From an uncultured Actinomyces sp. (GTDB lineage: Bacteria; Actinomycetota; Actinomycetes; Actinomycetales; Actinomycetaceae), in the NCBI GenBank assembly GCA_938028585.1, contig CALIZH010000296.1, positions 1 to 31,097 of the forward strand: 31,097 bases of DNA. The letters are read 5' to 3'. The position numbers were made by a program, and so were the translations under genes. Below, in pieces: positions 7,546 through 15,104 of the stretch (position 1 is the first letter of the stretch; each line of letters begins with the position of its first letter). The notes under the pieces were generated by a model. The model did not search any database and had not been told where the DNA came from. It saw only the letters and a program-made list of their open reading frames with translations.

Positions 7546-9558
7546 CTATGACGAAAGCGGAGAATCCGGATTGAGCGCCTGCCAAATAACGCTTCCCAAG
7601 GAGGGACCGATCCCATTCACTTCTGCGATTTGTTCAGGCGTAGCCTCACGAATTTTCTTGACAGAACCGAAGTGACGTAAGAGCGCTTTCTGGCGTGAAG
7701 GACCAACTCCTGCAATTCCATCCAGTACCGAACGCTGCTGATTCTTCGCGCGCCGTTTCCTATGCGCTGTGATGGCGAATCGATGGGATTCATCTCTTAG
7801 ATACTGAAGCATATAGAGAGCTGCAGAGGTACGCGGGAAGATCAGCGGGAATTCCTCGCCGGGAATCCACACTTCTTCGAGCCTCTTTGCAAGGCCGATC
7901 AGGGGAATATCAATTCCCATTGAGTCCAAAGCATCGCGGGCAGCATTAACCTGCGGCAAACCACCGTCAACGACTACTAAATCTGGTCGATAGGAAAAGC
8001 GCCGTGGCCGTCCGTTAGCATCAACCGGACCGGATTCAAAGGCGATGCCTTCCTCATCTTCACCATCTTCGCCATTTTCTTCAGCAAGGAGCCTACGGAA
8101 TCGGCGACGAAGGACCTCGTCCATCGCCGATGTATCGTCAGGCGTCCCCTCACCATTTTCGCCGTGAATATTGAAGTGGCGATACGCGTCCTTCCTTGGC
8201 ACTCCATCTTCAAAGACAACCATTGAACCGACCTGAAGCTGGCCCTGAGTGTGCGAGATGTCGTAGCACTCGATGCGCAAAGGAGATGCTGGAAGATCAA
8301 GGTATTCGGCAAGCTCGTCCAGGGCTTGACCGCGCTGAGCAAGATCGCCACTACGGCGCGTCTTGTGAAGAACTAACGCCTGCTTGGCATTCTCTTTAAC
8401 GGTCTCCATAAGCTGAGCCTTCGGACCGCGTTTGGGGACATGGATGTCGACCGCCGCTCCCCTTTTTTCAGAGAGCCACTCAGCAATTGTGCCCTTTTCG
8501 GTAGGCATCACACTCACCAAAATCTCACGCGGCACCGCTCGAGTCGGAGTATGAATCACGTCATCGACTGATAGTGCCTGAGCCTGTTCAATGCGTCGTT
8601 TCCTACCCTCAGGAACATCTGGCAGTTCGGAATAGATCTGTTCAAAGAGCCTGGCCATGAGTTCGGCTTCACTGGCATCATCATCGCGCGAAACTACCCA
8701 ACCTCGAGTGCCACGAATACGACCTCCACGAACATGGAAAACATGCACCGCGGCATCAAGCTCATCACTGACTAAGGCAAAAATATCGGCGTCGGTTCCA
8801 TCGTTTAAAACCATCGTGTTGCGTTCTAGAACCGTCTCTAGAGCACGCAGATCATCGCGTTTCTTTGCAGCCGTTTCAAAATCGAGCTCAGCACTAGCTT
8901 GCCGCATTTCAGACTCGACTTGGCGCAGGATAGGGCTTGCCTTTCCCTCAAGAAAGTCACACATTGACTGCGCTAAAGCGCGATGTTCGGATTGAGAAAT
9001 ACGGCCAACGCACGGTGCCGAGCACTTGTCTATATACCCCAGGAGACACGGACGTCCCTGAGCTTGAGCGCGCCGGAATACCCCGGCAGAACACGTTCGA
9101 ACTGGAAAAACTCGGATCAGGAGTTCGATGGTGTCGCGGATAGCCCAAACTTTCGTATACGGACCAAAGTAACGTGTGTCTTTCCTGCGCGCTTCTCGGG
9201 TGACTTGGACGCGAGGGAAACGCTCCCCCATACTCACCGCGAGATACGGATAGGACTTGTCGTCCTTAAACATGACGTTAAAACGCGGATTGAATTCCTT
9301 GATCCACGTAAATTCAAGGGTAAGTGCCTCAACTTCATTACCAACAACCGTCCACTGCACCGAGGCAGCGGTTGTGACCATTTTCTGGGTACGCGGATGA
9401 AGATTGGCAAGGTCTTGAAAGTAATTGGTCAGGCGCGCTCGAAGGTTCTTTGCCTTACCAACATAGATGACTGCGCCCTGTTCATCGCGGAACCTATAGA
9501 CTCCTGGGTCTGTCGGGATCTCGCTTGTTTTCGGTCGATATGTCGAAGGATCAGCCAC
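7546..9558 (-). CDS. uvrC: UvrABC system subunit C (excinuclease)
   Basis: A 670-residue dual-incision nuclease of nucleotide excision repair. The N-terminal GIY-YIG domain has GVYRFRD (19-25) and VIYVGKAKNLRARL (30-43). Four cysteines (C156, C171, C179, C183) form the family's iron-sulfur cluster region. A UVR motif (about 204-239) binds UvrB. The C-terminal RNase H-like nuclease shows IECYDISHTQG and LVVVDGGLPQVNAA with its acidic residues. Tandem helix-hairpin-helix motifs end the protein (LDGIAGVGPSRQKALLRHFGSV and VNGIGPSLGSVIW). It begins at GTG 9558 and is divergent from glnA. No LexA box is visible upstream. Confidence 0.97.
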   Translation of the reverse strand: MADPSTYRPKTSEIPTDPGVYRFRDEQGAVIYVGKAKNLRARLTNYFQDLANLHPRTQKMVTTAASVQWTVVGNEVEALTLEFTWIKEFNPRFNVMFKDDKSYPYLAVSMGERFPRVQVTREARRKDTRYFGPYTKVWAIRDTIELLIRVFPVRTCSAGVFRRAQAQGRPCLLGYIDKCSAPCVGRISQSEHRALAQSMCDFLEGKASPILRQVESEMRQASAELDFETAAKKRDDLRALETVLERNTMVLNDGTDADIFALVSDELDAAVHVFHVRGGRIRGTRGWVVSRDDDASEAELMARLFEQIYSELPDVPEGRKRRIEQAQALSVDDVIHTPTRAVPREILVSVMPTEKGTIAEWLSEKRGAAVDIHVPKRGPKAQLMETVKENAKQALVLHKTRRSGDLAQRGQALDELAEYLDLPASPLRIECYDISHTQGQLQVGSMVVFEDGVPRKDAYRHFNIHGENGEGTPDDTSAMDEVLRRRFRRLLAEENGEDGEDEEGIAFESGPVDANGRPRRFSYRPDLVVVDGGLPQVNAARDALDSMGIDIPLIGLAKRLEEVWIPGEEFPLIFPRTSAALYMLQYLRDESHRFAITAHRKRRAKNQQRSVLDGIAGVGPSRQKALLRHFGSVKKIREATPEQIAEVNGIGPSLGSVIWQALNPDSPLSS

Positions 9559-9668
9559 GCCCCTAGCCTAACCGGGCTATCAATGTGCCGCTTGCTCTGC
9601 ATGGCATTAGAAAACTTTTGGTCTGAGGTTTATCATTTCTTGAAGGTATTGCTGCGGAAAGGTTTGCC
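9559..9668. promoter_or_regulatory. Divergent uvrC/glnA promoter region
   Basis: These 110 bases must hold the starts of both transcripts. On the plus strand TATCAT (about 9632-9637) is a plausible -10 for glnA, but its -35 partner (TTAGAA) is weak. I see no GlnR-type GTNAC repeats and no LexA box. Confidence 0.4.
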
Positions 9669-11093
9669 ATGTTTACCCAGGCCCAAGAGGTTATTGACTT
9701 CATCGAAAAGGAAGAAATTGCGTACATCGACGTACGTTTCTGTGACCTTCCGGGAGTCCAACAACACTTCACTATTCCCGCCAGCGAACTTCAGGCCTCG
9801 GTCCTCAAAGACGGACTAATGTTCGACGGTTCTTCGGTTCGTGGCTTCACGCAGATTCACGAATCAGATATGAAGCTGATCCCGGATATTACCTCAGCCT
9901 TTGTCGACCCTTTCCGCGCCAACAAGACACTCGTCATCATCTTTTCCATCGTCGACCCATTCACTGATGAGCCTTTCTCACGCGACCCTAGGCAGGTTGC
10001 TGCAAAGGCCGAGGCCTACCTGCGCTCCACTGGCATCGCCGACACCTGTTACATCGGCGCAGAGGCAGAGTTCTTCGTCTTCAACGATGTGCGTTACCAA
10101 GTGAGCCCTCAATCGACCTTCTACGCCCTTGACTCCGACGAGGCCTACTGGAACACAGGACGCACCGAAGAAGGCGGGAATCTGGGATATAAAGTTGCGC
10201 CGAAGGGCGGTTATTTTCCTGTCTCCCCCAGTGATGACTTCACCGACCTTCGCGATGAGATGTCTAACCTCCTCACCGAGGTCGGACTCAAACTTGAGCG
10301 TGCACACCACGAGGTTGGCTCGGGCGGCCAGCAGGAGATCAACTACCGCTTCGATACCTTAACAACTGCCGCAGACGACATGATGAAGTTTAAGTACGTC
10401 ATTAAGAACGCTGCGCGCGCCGCGGGGCTGTCGGCAACCTTCATGCCAAAGCCTCTATTCGGTGATAACGGTTCGGGAATGCACACCCACCTGTCATTGT
10501 GGAAGGACGGCGAGCCTCTCTTCTATGACGAACGAGGCTACGGTTCTCTTTCCGACACCGCTCGCTGGTTCATTGGTGGGCTTTTGGAGCACGCGCCTGC
10601 TCTGCTTGCCTTCACAAACCCCTCGGTCAATTCCTTCCGCCGACTTGTCCCCGGCTTTGAGGCACCGATTAACCTGGTCTATTCGGCACGTAACCGTAGC
10701 GCCTGTATTCGCATTCCCGTAACTGGTACTTCGCCTGCTGCGAAACGCGTTGAATACCGTGTTCCCGATCCCAGTGCCAACCCCTACTTGTCCTTCTCAG
10801 CCTGTCTTATGGCCGGTATCGACGGGATCAAGCGCCGTATCGAACCAGCTGCACCCATTGATAAGGACCTCTACGAACTTCCGAGCGCTGACTACGATTC
10901 CATCGCGAAGCTTCCTTCAAGTTTGGAAGCGGCTCTTGAGGCACTTCGTAATGACTATGAATTCCTCACTGAAGGGGATGTCTTCACTGAAGACCTGATC
11001 GAAACCTGGATTAACTATAAAGAAACGGTGGAGATTGCCCCAATGCGTGCCTATCCGCATCCCTACGAATTTCAGCTGTATTACGATCTGTGA
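9669..11093 (+). CDS. glnA: Type I glutamine synthetase
   Basis: A 474-residue GSI-beta enzyme that makes glutamine from glutamate, ammonia and ATP in the cytosol as a dodecamer. Signatures: MFDGSSVRGF (51-60), YIGAEAEFFVF with metal-binding glutamates, HHEVGSGGQQEINYRF, the ATP-site block KPLFGDNGSGMHTHLSLW, and NPSVNSFRRLVPGFEAPINLVYSARNRSA. Y402 in KDLYELP is the predicted adenylylation tyrosine, so activity is probably controlled by a GlnE adenylyltransferase, which is not in this window. A GGAAAGG site lies 6 bases upstream of ATG 9669. The gene stands alone, divergent from uvrC. Confidence 0.97.
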   Translation: MFTQAQEVIDFIEKEEIAYIDVRFCDLPGVQQHFTIPASELQASVLKDGLMFDGSSVRGFTQIHESDMKLIPDITSAFVDPFRANKTLVIIFSIVDPFTDEPFSRDPRQVAAKAEAYLRSTGIADTCYIGAEAEFFVFNDVRYQVSPQSTFYALDSDEAYWNTGRTEEGGNLGYKVAPKGGYFPVSPSDDFTDLRDEMSNLLTEVGLKLERAHHEVGSGGQQEINYRFDTLTTAADDMMKFKYVIKNAARAAGLSATFMPKPLFGDNGSGMHTHLSLWKDGEPLFYDERGYGSLSDTARWFIGGLLEHAPALLAFTNPSVNSFRRLVPGFEAPINLVYSARNRSACIRIPVTGTSPAAKRVEYRVPDPSANPYLSFSACLMAGIDGIKRRIEPAAPIDKDLYELPSADYDSIAKLPSSLEAALEALRNDYEFLTEGDVFTEDLIETWINYKETVEIAPMRAYPHPYEFQLYYDL

Positions 11094-11110
11094 GCTAGAT
11101 AGCCGCCATT

Positions 11111-11132
11111 AGACGCTATATTCATAGTGTCT
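11111..11132. promoter_or_regulatory. 22-bp palindrome between glnA and the first acyl-CoA ligase
   Basis: Arms AGACGCTAT and ATAGTGTCT pair over 9 bp with one G-T wobble around ATTC. It lies 17 bases past the glnA stop and 34 bases before the ligase start. It has no T-run, so an operator for a dimeric regulator of the ligases is as likely as a weak terminator. Confidence 0.4.
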
Positions 11133-11166
11133 GCTCATGTAACTGCAGGTCCGAAACGGAGACATC

Positions 11167-13026
11167 ATGAAACGCATGCGTGACGGTTCGTATACGATCA
11201 AGCCGAAATTTAAGCTCCCTTCGCACGAGCTGCTCCCTGACCTGCTCGCTGCGCGTGCCGCGGCTCATCCCGATCAGGTCGCCGTCGAGACACGTTCCTC
11301 CGTTGGCGCAAGCCGGAAGATCACTGCTTCAGAACTTCAACGTCAGGTCGAATACACCGCCTGCGGCCTTGTCGGCCTCGGTATCGAAGCGGGTGACTCG
11401 GTCGCGATTCTCGCCTCCACATCCATGGAGTGGTTGCTACTCGACCTTTCTCTTCTCTCGATTGGGGCCGTCACGGTACCGATCTATGAGTCTGATTCAG
11501 CCGCGCAGATCCAACACATCCTCGAAGATGCCCACGTCGTCCAGGTGTTCACGGCGACGACGCAACAGGCAGAATTAGTTCGAAGCGTCGCCCCCGCTTT
11601 CACCCGCTCAATCGACAGTTTCGATCAAGGAGCATTGCGAACCATTGCTCGCGCTGCTAAGCACGTGTCAATCGACGACGTTACAACTCGCCGTTCTTCA
11701 CTGGACTCTTCATCGATCGCGACAATTATCTATACCTCCGGAACCACCGGCGTTCCTAAGGGCGTTGTCCTCACCCACGCAAACTTCCTTGCGACGATTG
11801 CGGGTGCACGTCAGGTTGTTGGCGATATCGTTGACTCGTCTGATACACGACTACTCCTCTTCCTTCCGGTCGCGCATGTTCTTGCACGCCTCGTTATGCA
11901 CCTCGTGCTTTCTGGAGCGGGTGTCCTTGGATTCTCGCCAAATATTAAGAATCTGTTGCCCGACATTCAGGCCTTTAAGCCCTCTGTTCTCCTTGTCGTA
12001 CCGCGTGTGCTCGAGAAGGTCTATAACGCAGCGTCTGCAAAAGCCGGTGGCGGAATCAAAGGCAAGATGTTCGCTTGGAGCGCCAAGCAGGCTCGCACAT
12101 ATGCACTCGCACAAGAGCGTACTTTCGGACCTTCTCTACTGAAGAAGGCACGCCACGGCATTGCCGACGCACTCGTTCTGAAGAAGATTCGTTCGATTCT
12201 TGGCCCGAATCTTCGCTACATCGTTTCCGGCGGGGCGCCTCTAGCGACCGACCTTGCTCAGTTCTATTCGGGTATGGGTATCACCCTTCTCCAGGGCTAT
12301 GGCTTATCCGAAACGACCGGACCGATCGCCGTACAGCATGTCGGTAAGAATCCCGTAGGTACCGTAGGTCTGCCCCTTCCGGGAAACTTCATCAAGATCG
12401 CAAAAGATGGAGAAATCCTTGTTAAGGGTGTTTCTGTCATGCCCGGCTACTATCACCTGCCTGACCAGACTCACCAGGTTATGCCCGATGGTGAGTGGTT
12501 CCATACCGGTGACTTGGGATCTATCTCAAAGAGCGGCCAGCTTTCAATCACCGGACGAAAGAAGGAACTCATCGTCACCGCGGGTGGTAAAAATGTTTCT
12601 CCCGAGGTTTTGGAAGATTCACTGGCAACCCACCCGTTAATAGCAAACGTCATTGTTGTTGGCGATCAACGACCATTTATCGGTGCGCTCTTTACCCTTG
12701 ACGCTGAGATGCTTCCGGATTGGCTCCGTAAGCACGGACTCCCCCGTTGCTCGCCACTCGAGGCCGCACAGCTTCCCGAAGTGCAAGCCTCGCTCCAGCG
12801 TGCGGTAGACCGCGCAAACAAGGCAGTCTCTCGCGCGGAGTCCATCCGCAAATTCCGAATTATTGATGCGAGCTTCACTGTCGAAAACGGCTACGTGACT
12901 CCCTCAATGAAGCTTCGTCGTGGGAAAGTACTTCATGATTTCGCAGATGAAGTTGACGAACTTTACGGTGGTCCACTTGAAGCTGCCCCGGCAAAGCGCC
13001 GTCGGTTCTTTCGACGTGCACGATAG
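11167..13026 (+). CDS. Long-chain fatty acid-CoA ligase (AMP-forming), paralogue 1
   Basis: A 619-residue member of the adenylate-forming superfamily, closest by recall to actinobacterial FadD15-type long-chain acyl-CoA synthetases. It should activate fatty acids to acyl-AMP and then acyl-CoA. The P-loop YTSGTTGVPKG is at 189-199, GYGLSETTG at 377-385, WFHTGDLG at 444-451, the hinge GRKKE at 463-467, and TAGGKNVSP with the C-terminal loop at 471-479. The ATG at 11167 has ACGGAG 5 bases upstream. It is followed after 33 bases by a close paralogue on the same strand. The C-terminus ends in a basic tail (AKRRRFFRRAR). Chain-length preference cannot be read from sequence. Confidence 0.9.
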   Translation: MKRMRDGSYTIKPKFKLPSHELLPDLLAARAAAHPDQVAVETRSSVGASRKITASELQRQVEYTACGLVGLGIEAGDSVAILASTSMEWLLLDLSLLSIGAVTVPIYESDSAAQIQHILEDAHVVQVFTATTQQAELVRSVAPAFTRSIDSFDQGALRTIARAAKHVSIDDVTTRRSSLDSSSIATIIYTSGTTGVPKGVVLTHANFLATIAGARQVVGDIVDSSDTRLLLFLPVAHVLARLVMHLVLSGAGVLGFSPNIKNLLPDIQAFKPSVLLVVPRVLEKVYNAASAKAGGGIKGKMFAWSAKQARTYALAQERTFGPSLLKKARHGIADALVLKKIRSILGPNLRYIVSGGAPLATDLAQFYSGMGITLLQGYGLSETTGPIAVQHVGKNPVGTVGLPLPGNFIKIAKDGEILVKGVSVMPGYYHLPDQTHQVMPDGEWFHTGDLGSISKSGQLSITGRKKELIVTAGGKNVSPEVLEDSLATHPLIANVIVVGDQRPFIGALFTLDAEMLPDWLRKHGLPRCSPLEAAQLPEVQASLQRAVDRANKAVSRAESIRKFRIIDASFTVENGYVTPSMKLRRGKVLHDFADEVDELYGGPLEAAPAKRRRFFRRAR

Positions 13027-13059
13027 ACGCTGAACTCAATACAACTGAAAGGGATACTC

Positions 13060-14973
13060 ATGACAGTACGCAGGCTTGCAGATGGCTCTTGGGAAGCGAT
13101 TGCAACTCGCGAGGCGAGCCCCGAGATGAATTTGCCGTCAATGCTTCGCCTGCGTGCTCAAGAGCACCCTGGTCAGGTTGCAATTGAGCGTCGTTCGCCT
13201 GTGGGTACTTGGCGCCCGGTTACCATTGATCAGTTCCTTTCGGATGTTGATTCGATTGCTCGTGGCCTCATCGCGCTGGGACTTGAAGCAGGTGAGCACC
13301 TGGCGATTTTGGCGCCGACATCGTACGAGTGGGCTCTCATCGACGTCGCTGCCCTGTCCTGCGGTGCGATCACTGTCCCGATCTACGAAACCGATTCTGC
13401 CGTCCAAATTGAGCACATCCTCAAGGACGCAGATATCCGCATTGTCATTACCGCGACGACTCAGCAGGCCGAACTTGTTCAGTCTGTAAAAACAGATTCG
13501 GTTCGCCACCTTCTCTCGCTTGATAAGGGAGCTCAGCGCGATCTTGCCCAAGCCGGGCTCAATGTTCCAATCGAAGAAGTGCGCCTGCGGACCGAGGCCG
13601 TCAAGCTTGACGATGAAGCCACCATTATCTACACCTCCGGAACCACTGGGGTCCCTAAAGGCGTTGTTCTAACCCATGGGAACTTCATCAGCCCCATGCT
13701 TCAGGCTTACGATTTCCTTCCTCTTCTGATCAATGATCCGCGCTCTCGTTCACTGCTGTTCCTGCCCGTGGCTCACGTACTCGCACGCTTTGTGATGTAC
13801 TGCTTGCTCTCGGGACAGGGAGTCGTAGCCTTTTCACCAGATACGCGCAACCTGGTTGATGATATTGCGACCTTCAAGCCTTCAATGCTTCTGGTTGTCC
13901 CGCGCGTCTTGGAGAAGGTCTATAACGCGGCATCAGCCAAGGCCGGTGGCGGTTTCAAGGGACGAATGTTCTCTTGGGCAGCAAAGCAAGCGCGCGCACT
14001 TTCGCAGTCTCGTGCCTATGTGGATAGTCCTCTTCCCGAGTCCTTAGTTGCTGGTCCCCTACCAGACACCACGCCCGTGCCCGATGCCTCGGCAATTCCT
14101 TCTCCCGGCCCCTCCACTCTCTTAAAGATTCGTGGACGTGTTGCTGATGCATTGGTTCTCTCAAAGGTCAAGGCGATTCTTGGGCCGAACCTTCACACGA
14201 TCATCTCTGGAGGCGCTCCCCTCGCCCTCGACCTTGCAAACTTCTACCGAGGCCTCGGACTGACCCTGCTCCAGGGATACGGGCTCTCCGAGACCACCGG
14301 TCCCATCAGCGTCGAGATCCCCCAGGATTTCCCGCCGGATAGCGTTGGCTTCGTGTGGCCCGGTAACCAGGCAAAACTGGCCAGCGACGGGGAACTTTTA
14401 GTCCGCGGAATTTCAGTTTCCCGCGGTTACCATAACCTTCCCGAGGCCACCGCTGAGGCCTTCGTTGATGGCTGGTTTAAGACCGGGGATCTTGCCTCAA
14501 TTGATGATCGAGGCCATATCCGTATCACGGGCCGTAAGAAGGAGCTCATTGTCACTGCAGGTGGGAAGAACGTCTCCCCTGAAATTTTGGAAGATGCCCT
14601 CTCAACCCATCCGTTGATTGCCAATATCATCGTTGTTGGTGACAATCGCCCGTATATCGGAGCGCTAATTTCACTCGACACAGAAATGCTTCCTGAATGG
14701 CTTCGCGCCCACGGGCAACCCGTCGTAGATGCTGCTCAGGCTGCAGAGCTACCTGCAGTGCGTGAATCCCTAGAACGCGCGATTGCGCGGGCTAATAAGC
14801 AAGTTTCTCGAGCAGAATCGATCCGCCGCTACCGCATCGTGAACGCAGCCTTTACGGTTGAGAACGGATATATGACGCCATCACTGAAGCTCAAACGACG
14901 TCGGGTTCTTGCTGATTTCGCGGATGAAGTCGAAGCACTTTATGAATCGGGAACAACTCCCGAAGCTCAGTGA
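13060..14973 (+). CDS. Long-chain fatty acid-CoA ligase (AMP-forming), paralogue 2
   Basis: A 637-residue paralogue of the preceding gene; long blocks are near-identical between the two (for example the VPRVLEKVYNAASAKAGGG region). The P-loop is YTSGTTGVPKG (191-201), then GYGLSETTG (406-414), a WFKTGDL motif and GRKKELIVTAGGKN. Unlike its neighbour it carries a Pro/Ala-rich insert of about 20-35 residues (318-353, PLPDTTPVPDASAIPSPGP) before the conserved ADALVL helix, and it lacks the basic C-terminal tail. AAAGGG precedes ATG 13060. A strong terminator follows, so the pair probably forms a two-gene transcript, with or without glnA. Confidence 0.9.
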   Translation: MTVRRLADGSWEAIATREASPEMNLPSMLRLRAQEHPGQVAIERRSPVGTWRPVTIDQFLSDVDSIARGLIALGLEAGEHLAILAPTSYEWALIDVAALSCGAITVPIYETDSAVQIEHILKDADIRIVITATTQQAELVQSVKTDSVRHLLSLDKGAQRDLAQAGLNVPIEEVRLRTEAVKLDDEATIIYTSGTTGVPKGVVLTHGNFISPMLQAYDFLPLLINDPRSRSLLFLPVAHVLARFVMYCLLSGQGVVAFSPDTRNLVDDIATFKPSMLLVVPRVLEKVYNAASAKAGGGFKGRMFSWAAKQARALSQSRAYVDSPLPESLVAGPLPDTTPVPDASAIPSPGPSTLLKIRGRVADALVLSKVKAILGPNLHTIISGGAPLALDLANFYRGLGLTLLQGYGLSETTGPISVEIPQDFPPDSVGFVWPGNQAKLASDGELLVRGISVSRGYHNLPEATAEAFVDGWFKTGDLASIDDRGHIRITGRKKELIVTAGGKNVSPEILEDALSTHPLIANIIVVGDNRPYIGALISLDTEMLPEWLRAHGQPVVDAAQAAELPAVRESLERAIARANKQVSRAESIRRYRIVNAAFTVENGYMTPSLKLKRRRVLADFADEVEALYESGTTPEAQ

Positions 14974-15029
14974 GCCTTGCCAAGATCATTGCATATGATT
15001 TTCTGAAGCGAGAACACTGCTTTTAAACG

Positions 15030-15070
15030 TTGTGTGGGCTCCCCTTTCGGGAGGCCCACACAATTCTTTT
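15030..15070 (+). terminator. Intrinsic terminator after the acyl-CoA ligase pair
   Basis: A stem of about 14 bp (TTGTGTGGGCTCCC with GGGAGGCCCACACAA, one bulged base) has a CTTTC loop and is followed by TTCTTTT on the plus strand. It lies between convergent genes (ligase 2 and uvrA) and may also slow minus-strand transcription leaving uvrA. Confidence 0.9.
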
Positions 15071-15104
15071 CAACTCAGCTTTTCAGCGCACGTCGGTCGT
15101 TCTG

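Noticed and set aside
9085..9098. GAAC-AC-GTTC resembling a LexA site inside uvrC
   Set aside because: The spacer is two bases rather than four, and it is within coding sequence.
8983..9819. 278-codon open frame crossing the uvrC/glnA boundary
   Set aside because: It overlaps two well-supported genes and the promoter region. The translation has no family features.
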